Shown here one piece after another: positions 42,483-52,342 of a stretch of DNA of 64,000 bases. The stretch is from assembly GCF_023370075.1 (NCBI RefSeq), contig NZ_CP097149.1, forward strand, positions 62,001-126,000, read 5' to 3'. Every line of letters starts with the position of its first letter. The first letter of the stretch is position 1. Made by a program: the position numbers and the translations under genes. The notes under the pieces were generated by a model, which ran no database searches, was not told where the DNA came from, and saw nothing but the letters and a program-made list of their open reading frames with translations. The DNA is from Deinococcus sp. QL22 (lineage in GTDB: Bacteria > Deinococcota > Deinococci > Deinococcales > Deinococcaceae).

Positions 42483-43636
42483 GTAAGGGTATGGAAGTAG
42501 AGGCGAAGGCCGTCTGGAATAGCCTGCCTGCCCCTGACCGCGAGTGGCTGAACGAACTGACTGCGCTGGCTCCGGCGGGGGCGCGGGTGGCATTGGTGGG
42601 CGGCGCGGTGCGGGACGGCTTGCTGGGCATTCCCTCCAGCACCTCACCTGATCTGGATTTGGCAATAGAGGGCGCAGATATTCAGGCACTCGCCCTGGCA
42701 ACAGGCTTACCCTTCACCTTTCACCCGGCGTTTGGCAACGCCACCGTGACCCTTCCAGATGACCGAACCGTAGACCTGATCCGTACCCGGCGCGAAACGT
42801 ACCCGGTGGTGGGTGGCAATCCTGTACCTGAACCCGGAACCCTGTCCGACGATCTTCAGCGGCGCGATTTTGGACTGAATGCGCTGGCCTTGGTGCTGGA
42901 GCCAAATGGAACCGTAAGCCTGCTGGACGAGGTCGGCGGCCTCTCAGATGTGCGGGGGCGAGTGCTGAGGCCTCTGCATTCCGGCTCTTTTCACGAGGAT
43001 GCCAGCCGATTGATACGGGCGGCAAGGCTGGCAGCGCGGCTGGACTTGGCGGCCCACCCGAATCTGCTGACACAAGTGCCCGACGCGCTGAAGATGGCTG
43101 AACAGACCCCGCGCCTGTGGGCCGAACTGCGGTTGCTGCTGGCCGAACCTCGTCCCGGACGCGCCGCCCGAAAGTTGGAAACTTGGGGGGCGGGCCAACT
43201 CCTGCCGCCCCCCAGTTTGCCGCTGCTGGACGCGTTGGACACCCTACAAGATGGGGGCGTGAACCTGAGCCAGCCTTTCCAGACCTACGCCGCTGCCCTG
43301 CTGCACCCCGCGCCGAATCCAGACGACCTCGCCGCCCGCCTGAATCTGGGCGAGAAACCCGCCGCATTGCTGGCCCGCGCCCTCTCCGACACGCCGTTTC
43401 CGGAAGGCAGCCCCGAACGAATCCTGCGTCACTTGCTGCGCCCCGACGCTTACACACCACTCACTGGACGCGACGTGGTGGCGCTGGGAGTTCCGGCAGG
43501 CAAAGAAATCGGCGCGGCGCTGACCTACCTTGCCGGGTTGCGGGCTGCGGGCCAAGTGCAGTCGGCAGAAGGTGAGAGGGCCGCACTGAGACAGTATCTG
43601 GACAGCCGAAATGTGAACAGCCGACCCCCTTCATGA
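42479..43636 (+). CDS. CCA tRNA nucleotidyltransferase family protein (CC- or A-adding type)
   Basis: A 385-residue class II nucleotidyltransferase: GGAVRD at residues 41-46, the metal-binding Asp pair in PDLDLAIEG (Asp58 and Asp60), [11 protein letters not shown] (motif for template recognition), then the neck and body helices ([14 protein letters not shown]). The family includes full CCA-adding, CC-adding, A-adding and poly(A) enzymes; Deinococcus is known to split the work between separate CC- and A-adding proteins, so this may be either. GTG start overlaps htrA, with an alternative ATG at 42491. The C-terminal body is compact. Confidence 0.88.
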   Translation: MSKGMEVEAKAVWNSLPAPDREWLNELTALAPAGARVALVGGAVRDGLLGIPSSTSPDLDLAIEGADIQALALATGLPFTFHPAFGNATVTLPDDRTVDLIRTRRETYPVVGGNPVPEPGTLSDDLQRRDFGLNALALVLEPNGTVSLLDEVGGLSDVRGRVLRPLHSGSFHEDASRLIRAARLAARLDLAAHPNLLTQVPDALKMAEQTPRLWAELRLLLAEPRPGRAARKLETWGAGQLLPPPSLPLLDALDTLQDGGVNLSQPFQTYAAALLHPAPNPDDLAARLNLGEKPAALLARALSDTPFPEGSPERILRHLLRPDAYTPLTGRDVVALGVPAGKEIGAALTYLAGLRAAGQVQSAEGERAALRQYLDSRNVNSRPPS

Positions 43637-44250
43637 TCGGCCCACTGACCCTGCTGACCACCGAACCGTTGCTGCTGCTGGTGCAGGTGGCCGCGCTGCT
43701 GGCAGGCATGATCCTGAAGGGCGTGGCGCAGGCCCGACTCGCGGCCCATTGGGGCGACAGCAGCGGCGTGCAGGCGGGCTTCGGTTGGCCTGAGCCTGCC
43801 GTTCACCTAGACCTCTGGCGGCTGGCGCTGCACCTGCTGATCGGGGTGGCCCTGCCCCGGCCCACCCCGCTGGCCTTGCGCGGGCCGAATGCCGCCGCTG
43901 TGCTGCTCATTGGCCCCCTGACGCTGATTGCCTGTGCCCTGCTGCTACTGACGCTCCAGCGTGCCCAGCAACAACTCCTGCCCGCTACTGCCGACTTGAT
44001 CGGCACCGGACTGGGCCGCGCCGCTTACAGCCTGTGCCTGCACACGCTGTTTAATCTGTTGCCATTGCCGGGGCTGGATATGGGCCGGATGCTGGCTCAC
44101 ACGGCCCGTCTTTCCAAGTTGCCACGGTTGGTACGCGGCACGCTACTGCCCGCACTGGCCTGGACGGCCCTGTTTCTGACGGGAACGTTGCAATGGGCCA
44201 CCTCGCCGCTGTGGGCAGGCCTGCAAAGCACTATTACGCTGCTGCCATGA
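43633..44250 (+). CDS. inactive site-2-protease-like membrane protein
   Basis: A 205-residue membrane protein with the same layout as the M50 protease that follows it. In the place of the active gene's [15 protein letters not shown] it reads [15 protein letters not shown] (residues 28-42): both zinc His and the catalytic Glu are replaced (Lys29, Gly30, Gln33). The second motif [14 protein letters not shown] keeps Asp149, the third metal ligand of M50 enzymes. It is thus a pseudoprotease in tandem with an active paralogue. It starts four bases inside the CCA-type gene. Confidence 0.75.
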   Translation: MIGPLTLLTTEPLLLLVQVAALLAGMILKGVAQARLAAHWGDSSGVQAGFGWPEPAVHLDLWRLALHLLIGVALPRPTPLALRGPNAAAVLLIGPLTLIACALLLLTLQRAQQQLLPATADLIGTGLGRAAYSLCLHTLFNLLPLPGLDMGRMLAHTARLSKLPRLVRGTLLPALAWTALFLTGTLQWATSPLWAGLQSTITLLP

Positions 44251-44316
44251 CAGGCCTTAAGGCTAGCGAGAATGAACCCTGTTCGCCGTGCGCCTTCCCC
44301 GTAGAATGCTGAATCT

Positions 44317-44925
44317 ATGGGCCTTCTCAGTCTGCTGACCTCCAATCCCACCGCGTTCGTCATTATCGCTGTGGCCCTCGTTCTCTCTCTGACTATTCAC
44401 GAATTTGCCCATGCCTATGTGGCCGACAGATTGGGAGACCCCACGCCGCGCCGATTTGGGCGGGTCACGCTGAATCCGGGCAAGCACCTCGACCCCTTGG
44501 GCACGCTGCTGCTCTTGGTTGCAGGCTTCGGATTTGCCAAGCCTGTGCCCATTAATCCAGCCAATCTGGGACGCTGGGGCACGCTTTGGGTATCGGCAGC
44601 AGGCCCGATCAGCAACCTGATCATTGCCTTCGTAGCTGCTGTCTTGTTGCGGGTACTGCCCCAAAACGACTTGACTTTTCAGGTCTTGCTGACTGTACTT
44701 GGTATCAATGTCGTCTTGGCCGTCTTCAACCTGATTCCTATTCCCCTGCTGGACGGCAGCCGCATTTTGGGCGCACTGGTGCCGTCGCTGGGCCGCAGCC
44801 TCGCGCAATTTGAAGCCATGCCGTTCAGCTTCTTGTTGGTGATGGGTTTCATCTTTCTGGCCCGCGAGCCTATCAGCGGAATCATTCGCACCGTACAAAG
44901 CTGGGTGCTGGGTATCGTGGGTTAG
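44317..44925 (+). CDS. site-2 protease, M50 family
   Basis: A 202-residue integral membrane metalloprotease. The zinc motif HEFAH is at residues 28-32 with catalytic Glu29; the third ligand Asp146 is in [14 protein letters not shown]. About four to five hydrophobic segments; no PDZ or CBS domain, so it belongs to the minimal Rip1-like/YwhC group. Such enzymes cut transmembrane proteins, often anti-sigma factors; the substrate is unknown here. TAGAAT lies nine bases before ATG. It follows its inactive relative, and the pair may work as a heteromer (inference). Confidence 0.9.
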   Translation: MGLLSLLTSNPTAFVIIAVALVLSLTIHEFAHAYVADRLGDPTPRRFGRVTLNPGKHLDPLGTLLLLVAGFGFAKPVPINPANLGRWGTLWVSAAGPISNLIIAFVAAVLLRVLPQNDLTFQVLLTVLGINVVLAVFNLIPIPLLDGSRILGALVPSLGRSLAQFEAMPFSFLLVMGFIFLAREPISGIIRTVQSWVLGIVG

Positions 44926-44975
44926 GCATAAGCGCTTACGCTGAACAGCACAACTATGCTTAAGGCTCTAGCAAC

Positions 44976-45011
44976 AAGCGCCGCCCCCATGTGTTACCAG
45001 GGGCGGCGCTT
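44976..45011. terminator. strong hairpin between convergent genes
   Basis: AAGCGCCGCCCC (44976-44987) pairs perfectly over 12 bp with GGGGCGGCGCTT (45000-45011). It separates the M50 gene and the convergent PAQR gene and can stop transcription from both sides; T tracts are short. Confidence 0.75.
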
Positions 45012-45045
45012 AACTGGGGATGCAAATTGTTGAACTCGATAGGCC

Positions 45046-45705
45046 TCAGCTCAGGCTGAACATCATCGCTACGTGTGCCGCTGTGCCGCCCAACACAAAC
45101 AAATGCCAGACCTCGTGGAAGCCCCAGTGCTTGGGGAACATGCGCCCACGTGGGCCGGGCAGCCAGCGTTTGGTGCCGTACACGACTGCGCCCACCGAAT
45201 ACAGCACGCCCCCTGCGGCCAGCCAGAAAATTGCGGCGGAGGGCAGGTTACGTACCAGTTGCGGCATCAGGGCCAACGCTGTCCAGCCCATGCCTGCATA
45301 CAGCAGGGTGCTGATCCAGCGGGGCAGGCGCATGGTCACAAGCTTCAGGGTGATTCCGGCAATGGCAATGCCCCAGATGACCCACAGCACGGCCTCGCGC
45401 CACACACCTTCTAGCCCGTAGTAGGCGACTGGGGTATAGCTTCCAGCGATCAGCAAAAAGATTCCGGCGTGATCAAGCTTGCGGAGCCACAGCAGCCCAC
45501 GCTCGCCTGCGCGGAAGGAATGGTAGCTAGCCGACGCCGCGTACAGCGCCACCGTGCTGACGCCAAACACCACGAAAGGCCACAGGCTCAGCCCGCGCGA
45601 GTGCGCCCACCACAGCAACGGCCCCAGCACAATCAGGGCCGCCGCCGCCCCCGCCCAGTGGGTAATGGCGTTCACAGGCTCGCGGGGGGCAGACAGTCGG
45701 ATCAT
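45046..45705 (-). CDS. hemolysin III / PAQR-family membrane protein
   Basis: A 219-residue seven-helix protein of the PAQR/hemolysin III group, which are membrane hydrolase-like proteins. The conserved metal-binding residues are in ASYHSF (His62), LDHAGIF (Asp-His) and [11 protein letters not shown] (C-terminal HxxxH). Function in bacteria is uncertain; a role in membrane lipid or sphingolipid-like metabolism is suggested for the family. TACCCT ends six bases before ATG (leaderless). It lies 79 bases after guaB on the same strand. Confidence 0.9.
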   Translation of the reverse strand: MIRLSAPREPVNAITHWAGAAAALIVLGPLLWWAHSRGLSLWPFVVFGVSTVALYAASASYHSFRAGERGLLWLRKLDHAGIFLLIAGSYTPVAYYGLEGVWREAVLWVIWGIAIAGITLKLVTMRLPRWISTLLYAGMGWTALALMPQLVRNLPSAAIFWLAAGGVLYSVGAVVYGTKRWLPGPRGRMFPKHWGFHEVWHLFVLGGTAAHVAMMFSLS

Positions 45706-45784
45706 GGCTCTAGGGTAAGGGGTGGTGGGGTAAAGCGTGTGGGCACTGGTACACGGTACAAAGGGGATTTCTCACTTGTAGAGC

Positions 45785-47311
45785 TTACCTGCCGCCGTAA
45801 TTGGGCGCTTCCCGCGTAATGGTCACGCCGTGCGGGTGGCTTTCGATGAGGCTTGCCCCGGTAATGCGGACAAATTGGGCATGGTCGCGCATGGCCTGCA
45901 AATCGGGTGCGCCGCAGTAACCCATGCTGCTTCTCAGGCCGCCCACAAACTGATAGATGACCTCGCTGGCCGTACCCCGGTAGGCCACGATGCCCTCGAT
46001 GCCCTCGGGAACGAATTTGCGGCTGCCCGACTGGAAATAGCGGTCACTGCTGCCCTGATCCATTGCGCCCAACGACCCCATGCCCCGGTAGCTCTTGTAG
46101 CGGCGGCCATCGCGCAGCACTGTTTCGCCCGGAGATTCGTCGGTTCCGGCCAACATGCTGCCCATCATCACAATGCTCGCTCCGGCGGCGATGGCTTTGG
46201 GCACGTCGCCCGTCTGTTTGATGCCGCCGTCTGCGATCACCGGGATTCCGGCTTCTAGGGCCACACTGCTGGCCTCAAAAATGGCGGTGATCTGCGGTAC
46301 GCCCACGCCTGTGACGATCCGGGTGGTGCAGATCGAACCCGGCCCGATGCCCACTTTGATCGCGTCTGCTCCGGCCAAGATCAGGTCTTTGGCTCCGGCT
46401 CTGGTGGCAATATTGCCCGCGATCACGTCCACGTCAAACTGCTCTTTAACGCGGCTCAGGGCGTTCAGAATGCCCTGGCTGTGGCCGTGGGCACTGTCCA
46501 GCACCAGCACATCTACGCCCGACTGCACCAGCGCGGCGGCCCTGTCCATCAGGTCGGCCGAGACGCCAATAGCGGCGGCCACGCGCAGGCGGCCCAAGTG
46601 GTCTTTGGCGGCGCGGGGGTACTTCACGCGCTTGGTCAGGTCTTTGACGGTGATCAGGCCGCGCAACATGCCGCCTTCATCGGTCACCAGTAGTTTCTCG
46701 ATGCGGTTGCGCTTGAACATCTCGTGCGCCTGCTCGAGCGTGGTTCCCACCGGCACCGTGATCAGGTTTTCGCGGGTCATCACGTCGGCAATCGGCGTGG
46801 TCAGGTCATCTATAAAACGCATGTCGCGGTTGGTGATGATGCCCAGCAGCAGGCCGTTGGGGTCGGTAATCGGCACGCCGCTGATGCGGTACTCGCCCAT
46901 CAGGCGGTCAGCGTCGCCCACAGTGGCATGCGGCGGCAGCGTGATGGGATCGACGATCATGCCGCTTTCACTGCGTTTGACCTTGCGAACCATTTCGGCC
47001 TGCGCGTCGATGGTCATGTTCTTGTGGATCACGCCGATGCCGCCTTCACGGGCCATTGCCACGGCCATCGCCAATTCGGTCACCGTATCCATCGCCGCCG
47101 ACACGAACGGGATATTCAGGCGCACGCGGCGGGTCAATTGGGCCTCTACGTTGACCTCGTGCGGCAATACGGTAGAATGCCGGGGCTGCAACAACACATC
47201 GTCGAAGGTGATGCCTTCTTGTCCAAATTTGTAATTAAATCGGTCTGACCCGTTTTCCGGCATTTCTTCCGGCAAGTTGGGGACAGTCGCGGTCGTCGTT
47301 GGCGCACTCAT
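45785..47311 (-). CDS. guaB: inosine-5'-monophosphate dehydrogenase
   Basis: A 508-residue enzyme that oxidises IMP to XMP with NAD, the committed step of GMP synthesis. The catalytic Cys328 is in [11 protein letters not shown]; the NAD region is '[15 protein letters not shown]' and the flap has '[22 protein letters not shown]'. Two CBS domains (about 120-230) bind nucleotides. The first 28 residues are Thr/Pro/Glu-rich and not part of the fold. ATG 47311 with TAAACT (minus strand) ending seven bases upstream gives a leaderless mRNA; the longer frame to 47425 is not needed. Confidence 0.97.
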   Translation of the reverse strand: MSAPTTTATVPNLPEEMPENGSDRFNYKFGQEGITFDDVLLQPRHSTVLPHEVNVEAQLTRRVRLNIPFVSAAMDTVTELAMAVAMAREGGIGVIHKNMTIDAQAEMVRKVKRSESGMIVDPITLPPHATVGDADRLMGEYRISGVPITDPNGLLLGIITNRDMRFIDDLTTPIADVMTRENLITVPVGTTLEQAHEMFKRNRIEKLLVTDEGGMLRGLITVKDLTKRVKYPRAAKDHLGRLRVAAAIGVSADLMDRAAALVQSGVDVLVLDSAHGHSQGILNALSRVKEQFDVDVIAGNIATRAGAKDLILAGADAIKVGIGPGSICTTRIVTGVGVPQITAIFEASSVALEAGIPVIADGGIKQTGDVPKAIAAGASIVMMGSMLAGTDESPGETVLRDGRRYKSYRGMGSLGAMDQGSSDRYFQSGSRKFVPEGIEGIVAYRGTASEVIYQFVGGLRSSMGYCGAPDLQAMRDHAQFVRITGASLIESHPHGVTITREAPNYGGR

Positions 47312-47449
47312 GGCCCGGAGTTTACTCCGCTGTGCCCGTGCGTGCGGTGACGGTGTCCACACCAGTGGGCCAGCAAGCGTGCGTTCGCCTCCGTCCGGCG
47401 CAGCTTGCACGCCCCACAGCCTCATGCTAGATTTTCCGTCGCCTGCACT

Positions 47450-47527
<78 letters not shown>

Positions 47528-47542
47528 GAGAGAATCAAAGAG

Positions 47543-47572
47543 AAAGCCCGCCATCACAGGCGGGCTTTTTGT
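47543..47572 (+). terminator. terminator of tRNA-Ala
   Basis: AAAGCCCGCC pairs over 10 bp with GGCGGGCTTT around ATCACA, followed by TTTG. Confidence 0.88.
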
Positions 47573-47639
47573 TGTTGGATAAATTTTGGGCGCAGAGGGG
47601 TGAGCAACGCGGTTACCCTTCCTTAAACCCTCAGCCCCT

Positions 47640-49382
47640 CTACTTCCGCACGATCACGTCTGGATATTCCGGCAAAGGCTTGATCGGCGTGACTTTTGGC
47701 AGATTCAGCGGGAAGGCGGTCACGCGCCCCAGGCGGGTAAAGGTGACAGCGGGCGTGGGCGCTTGCGTTAGCGCAACTTGGGTTCCGGGCAGCTTGGCCA
47801 GCGCCGACAGCGGCACATAGGCTACCTTATTCAGCATCCGCACAGGCACGACTTGGCCCACGTCGGTGGCGTTGGCGGCCAGCGTGGCTGTGCGCGGCGT
47901 CAGCACCCGCACCGTCAGGCCCAAGGCTCCGGCTGCGGGCGTGAGAGGCAAGTACACCAACCCGGCCTCTAGGCGTGCGCCTGTAGCAGCTGCCCCGGCC
48001 AGTTGCGTGGGCGTCAGCACTGGCGCAGGCGGAGGAACAACAACGGGGGGCTTCGGGGTGGCTGGAGTCGTCGGCGTCGTGGGGGTGGTGGGCGGAGTAG
48101 GACGGGGCGGCGTGACCGGAGTAGGGGTCGGTGGTTTGGGCGCCGGTGGCAACGTCGCCAACACTGCAGTTGCAGCGGCGCGGCGGGCTTGCGTGCGGGC
48201 CTGGGCTTCGGCTGGCGTCAGGACGCGACCCCAGCCCGTCGGCAAGCCGCGAAAGGTCGTCCACGCGCCGTCGGCCAGCGGGCGCTGCTTGGCAAGGGCG
48301 CTCAGGCCACCGCCTTCGGTCACGAAATACAACATGCCCTGATCGCTGACGGCCACGCCCGTGTCCATTTTTTTGCCCGTCTTCAGCGTCCAGATGGCTT
48401 GCCCGGCCTTGCCCACCGCGTGCAGCGTGCCGCCAAGGTCTCCCACGACAATGGTGCCATCACTCAGTTCGGCAGCGGGCGCGGCGATGGGTGAGCCTGC
48501 CTTGTATGTCCACTCGGTTTCGCCGGTGGTATTGATGGCGTACAGGCTCCCGTCGTAGCTGCCAACTACCACGAGACTGCTGCTGGTCACAATCGGGCTG
48601 GCATTCACGAACAGGCCCGTCGGCTTAGACCAGCGCACCTTTCCGTCTGGCCCCACTGCATAGATTCGGCGGTCGCTGGAACCGAAATACACGTTGCCCT
48701 GCGCGTCTACAGCGGGGCTGCTAAACACCAACGACCCGGCGGCAAAAGCCCACTTCAGCTTGCCATCAGGGGTTAGGGCGTGCATCCGGTTGTCCTGGCC
48801 GCCAAAGTAGATGGTGCCATCGGGCGCGATGGCCGGACTGCTAAAAATGGGCGCGGCAATTTTGAGCGACCACAGAATCTTTCCGGCAGGGCTGACGGCG
48901 TACACGCTGCCGCCCGCCGTCGTCGCAATGACGCTGCCATCGGGGCGCAGGGCGGGGCTGGCAAACAGGTCGCCGTCCAGCCGGACTCGCCACAGCAGTT
49001 TTCCGGCGGTGTCCAGTGAGTACAAATAATCATCGTAAGACGCGGCGATGACATTGCCCTGGGGGGTAATGATGGGATGAGCGCGGCCTATGTCGCCTGT
49101 GGCATAGTTCCATTTCTCTACGCCGCGTGCGTCGGTGCGGTGAATTCGGGCATCGGAACCAACGAAGACCAGATCGCCCGTGTCAGAGACAGCGACGCCC
49201 GACAGCACGCGCAGTTCCTTGAACCAGGCCACTTGCGGCGCGGCGGTGGGGGCAGTCACGGCGGAGGTGGCGGGGGCAGGAGTGACGCGGGGCACAGTGG
49301 TTTGGGCCGACGGGCCTGGGGTCAAGAACACTAACCCGCTGGTCAACATCAGGGTTGTGAATTTTGAGTGAAGATTTCTCAT
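47640..49382 (-). CDS. secreted PQQ-like beta-propeller protein
   Basis: A 580-residue exported protein: signal peptide to about residue 27, then a beta-propeller of BamB/PQQ-like blades (about 50-370), seen in repeats such as GSVYAVSPAGKILWSLK, NRMHALTPDGKLKWAF and RRIYAVGPDGKVRWSK. A Pro/Thr-rich linker (about 405-455) leads to a C-terminal region with a copper-amine-oxidase-N/stalk-like pattern ('GLVYLPLTPAAGALGLTVRV', 'VAYVPLSALAKLPG'). No pyrroloquinoline ligand set is clear, so it is probably a structural or scaffold protein on the cell surface. It is divergent to the Thr-rich secreted protein. Confidence 0.85.
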   Translation of the reverse strand: MRNLHSKFTTLMLTSGLVFLTPGPSAQTTVPRVTPAPATSAVTAPTAAPQVAWFKELRVLSGVAVSDTGDLVFVGSDARIHRTDARGVEKWNYATGDIGRAHPIITPQGNVIAASYDDYLYSLDTAGKLLWRVRLDGDLFASPALRPDGSVIATTAGGSVYAVSPAGKILWSLKIAAPIFSSPAIAPDGTIYFGGQDNRMHALTPDGKLKWAFAAGSLVFSSPAVDAQGNVYFGSSDRRIYAVGPDGKVRWSKPTGLFVNASPIVTSSSLVVVGSYDGSLYAINTTGETEWTYKAGSPIAAPAAELSDGTIVVGDLGGTLHAVGKAGQAIWTLKTGKKMDTGVAVSDQGMLYFVTEGGGLSALAKQRPLADGAWTTFRGLPTGWGRVLTPAEAQARTQARRAAATAVLATLPPAPKPPTPTPVTPPRPTPPTTPTTPTTPATPKPPVVVPPPAPVLTPTQLAGAAATGARLEAGLVYLPLTPAAGALGLTVRVLTPRTATLAANATDVGQVVPVRMLNKVAYVPLSALAKLPGTQVALTQAPTPAVTFTRLGRVTAFPLNLPKVTPIKPLPEYPDVIVRK

Positions 49383-49478
49383 CTGAAGGTAAGCTCCTTT
49401 ACATTGCCTTTACGGTAAGGCGGGTTGGGCGGGAAGAGGTGGACGCCCGCTAGGGTAGCCCTTAAGATGCGTTTCGTT

Positions 49479-50042
<564 letters not shown>

Positions 50043-50055
50043 GACAACTTTCCTG

Positions 50056-50097
50056 AAGGCCGCGCTCCCACACCGGGCAGCGCGGCTTTTAGTTTTT
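50056..50097 (+). terminator. terminator of the Thr-rich protein gene
   Basis: GCCGCGCT pairs with AGCGCGGC around a 12-base loop, followed by TTTTAGTTTTTC. Confidence 0.85.
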
Positions 50098-50120
50098 CTT
50101 TAGATACGGGGGGAACAAAT

Positions 50121-50582
50121 GTGAGAGCTGGCCTGAATGTACTTGTCGTCTCGGATACGCACGGCCTGCTGGCCTTGGCACAGCAGGCTGATGTCGTACT
50201 GCACGCGGGCGATGTGGGGAAGCCAGAGATTCTGGCCGCTTTACAGGAAGCCACGCCGGGAGAAGTACACGCCATACGCGGCAACGTAGACCGCGCTGCG
50301 CCGCTGAATGCGCTGCCCGAGACTCTGCTGCTGGAACTGGGCGGCGTGTGGGTTTACCTCTTGCACGACCTGAATGGGTTTGACCTTGTGCCGGAAGTGG
50401 CGGGCGTACAAGTGGTTATCAGCGGGCATACGCACCAGCCCAAGCTGGAGCAGCGGGGCGGCGTGCTGTACCTAAATCCGGGGTCGGTGGGGCCGCGCCG
50501 CTTCCGGCTGCCGGTGGCCTGTGCGTGGCTGCACATCAGAGGCGGCCAGATCACGGCAGAGCCTGTCACGCTGGAGGTTTAG
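50121..50582 (+). CDS. YfcE/MJ0936-type metallophosphoesterase
   Basis: A 153-residue calcineurin-like phosphoesterase. The metal-site motifs are all present: VVSDTHG (D-x-H), LHAGDVG (GD), IRGNVD (GN), LLHD-type H, and SGHTHQPKL (GHTH). The family cleaves phosphodiesters and phosphomonoesters such as cyclic nucleotides or model substrates; the physiological substrate is unknown. GTG start; GGGGGGAAC lies six bases upstream. It is 34 bases before the next gene, which has its own promoter. Confidence 0.92.
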   Translation: MRAGLNVLVVSDTHGLLALAQQADVVLHAGDVGKPEILAALQEATPGEVHAIRGNVDRAAPLNALPETLLLELGGVWVYLLHDLNGFDLVPEVAGVQVVISGHTHQPKLEQRGGVLYLNPGSVGPRRFRLPVACAWLHIRGGQITAEPVTLEV

Positions 50583-50616
50583 GGACGCTGGCGGGGCCGG
50601 GTGCTACGCTCGCCCC

Positions 50617-51609
50617 ATGACTGCCGCCACGCCCATGCTGACCCCCATCATCGGCACCTTGCACGCCTTGCAGGTGCCAATTCCCTATCCCATGAAGACG
50701 GTCACGGTGCTGATCGATACAGGCGGCGGCCAGAGCCCCATTACCATGATCGATACGGCACTGGACACGCCCGAAGCGCGGCAGGCCATAGAAGACGGCC
50801 TGAGCGAACTAGGGCTGCACTGGCCGGACATAGAGCGCGTCATCATCACGCACCATCACCCCGACCATTACGGCCTGGCGGGGGTTGTAGAGGAACGCAG
50901 CGGGGCGGGCGTGTTCATGCTGGACGTGGAAATCGGGCGCGGCGAGCGGTACTGGCACATGTGGGAAGACTGGCTACCGGGGCACATCAAGCATATGCAG
51001 GATCATGGCCTGCCGCCGGAACTGCTGGCGACGCTGGAGGCCGACAGTCGCCGGAGCCGCACCCGCGTTCAGCCTGCCGCCCGTGTGCAACCCCTCCGTG
51101 AAGGCCAGCACGTGACCTTGGCGGGCCAGGAGTGGGAAGTGCTGTGGCTGCCCGGACACGCCGACGGGCACCTGGGACTCTGGAACGAAACCGATTCCAT
51201 TCTGATCGCTGGAGACGCCATTTTGCCGCGCATCAGCCCCAACATCGGCCTGTATGCCTACACGCGGCCCGACCCGCTGGGCGACTACCTGCAAACGCTG
51301 GGCAAGCTGGAGGCTCTGAATCCCCGGCTGGCCGTGGTGGGGCATCACGGCCCGGTGATGGACGGCGTGCAGGCCCGCGCCCGCCAACTCCGCGCCCACC
51401 ACCACGAGCGGCTGGATTTTATTCGCGCCGAGGCCACCGCTGAGCCCCGTACCGCCTACGGCCTGTCATTGGCAATGTTTAACCGCGACCTGAACACCAG
51501 TGGCCGCCGTTTTGCACTGGCAGAAACGCTGGCCCACGCCGAGCATCTGCGCCTGCTGGGGCAACTGGCCCGCACCTGGCAGGATGAGGGGTGGGTATAT
51601 CACGGGTGA
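50617..51609 (+). CDS. metallo-beta-lactamase-fold hydrolase
   Basis: A 330-residue MBL-fold protein. The zinc motif HHHPDH is present in IITHHHPDHYGLAGV, with later ligands in LPGHADGHLGLW, IAGDAILP and VVGHHGPVMDG. The C-terminal helical part ('ARQLRAHHHERLDFI', 'AETLAHAEHLRLLG') fits the lactonase/LACTB2-like branch. Substrate unknown. The longer frame starting at 50521 is a shadow: TGCTACGCT, an extended -10 box (50602-50610), ends six bases before ATG 50617, which gives a leaderless mRNA. Confidence 0.9.
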   Translation: MTAATPMLTPIIGTLHALQVPIPYPMKTVTVLIDTGGGQSPITMIDTALDTPEARQAIEDGLSELGLHWPDIERVIITHHHPDHYGLAGVVEERSGAGVFMLDVEIGRGERYWHMWEDWLPGHIKHMQDHGLPPELLATLEADSRRSRTRVQPAARVQPLREGQHVTLAGQEWEVLWLPGHADGHLGLWNETDSILIAGDAILPRISPNIGLYAYTRPDPLGDYLQTLGKLEALNPRLAVVGHHGPVMDGVQARARQLRAHHHERLDFIRAEATAEPRTAYGLSLAMFNRDLNTSGRRFALAETLAHAEHLRLLGQLARTWQDEGWVYHG

Positions 51610-51769
51610 CAAACCGTTAGTGGGAAGTGGTTTGGGGTGAGTGGGCAGGGCGTCTCTGGGGCTTCGTCTAAAGATCTGAGGGAGAGCAAGCCTCTGCGCT
51701 CTCTCCCCCCGTCCCCCGAATCCCGCCCAAACCTCAGAAGGCTGACCTTTCCGGCTCTATACTCCGCGC

Positions 51770-52225
51770 ATGACGGAACTGGGGCGCATCGTGAGCGCGT
51801 TGACGGCAACTGGACTGGCCGTGGAGACGATGGAAGACGGCGCACTGGTACAGTACGGAGAAAGCCGCGTGGCGCTGTTTACCGAAACCGACCACCGGGG
51901 CGGCGTGTTGGTGCGGCTTCACCTCGACCTCGACTTGTTTATAGAAGAAGAAAGCCTGCCCGACATTTTGATCGGCATGAACCTGATGAACCAGGGGCTG
52001 GATTATGGGGCGCTGATTCTGGACCCCGTTGAAGATGACGACGAAGACTCGCCAGTAGACGCGCCGGTGGTGGCTTTTGCCGTATTGGGCCGCGCCGTGC
52101 TGTGGCTGCCCGACTTGGGGGAAGCCGAACTAGACCGCCTGAACGAGCACCTGCGCCGCTTTGAGGCCGAGGTGACGCAAGTGGTGGAACGGACACTGCA
52201 TGGGGGCAAGGGCATGAACGCCTGA
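51770..52225 (+). CDS. YbjN-like / type III secretion chaperone-like fold protein
   Basis: A 151-residue acidic protein with 'IVSALTATGLAVETMEDGALVQYGESRVAL', then a strand-helix-strand set (VLVRLHLDLDLFIEEESLPDIL, NLMNQGLDYGALILDP), a DDDED cluster and a C-terminal helix (RLNEHLRRFEAEVTQVVERTL). This is the pattern of the YbjN/T3SS-chaperone-like group, proteins of unclear role. TATACT ends six bases before ATG (leaderless). It stands alone. Confidence 0.75.
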   Translation: MTELGRIVSALTATGLAVETMEDGALVQYGESRVALFTETDHRGGVLVRLHLDLDLFIEEESLPDILIGMNLMNQGLDYGALILDPVEDDDEDSPVDAPVVAFAVLGRAVLWLPDLGEAELDRLNEHLRRFEAEVTQVVERTLHGGKGMNA

Positions 52226-52264
52226 CAGCAGGAAGTAGCTTGTAGGAAGTGGCAACAGAGGGAA

Positions 52265-52296
52265 GCGGGCCAGAGACTTAAAATCTCTGGCCCCGC
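52265..52296. terminator. hairpin between convergent genes
   Basis: GGGCCAGAGA pairs perfectly over 10 bp with TCTCTGGCCC around CTTAAAA. T tracts are lacking, but the place between the stop codons of two convergent genes suits a two-way stop. Confidence 0.6.
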
Positions 52297-52342
52297 TCTA
52301 TGTCGTATTGCCCTGCTTAGACCCTCAACCCTTAGACAGTCC

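Noticed and set aside
41214..42701. 495-codon minus-strand ORF
   Set aside because: Antisense to htrA, which has a complete catalytic triad.
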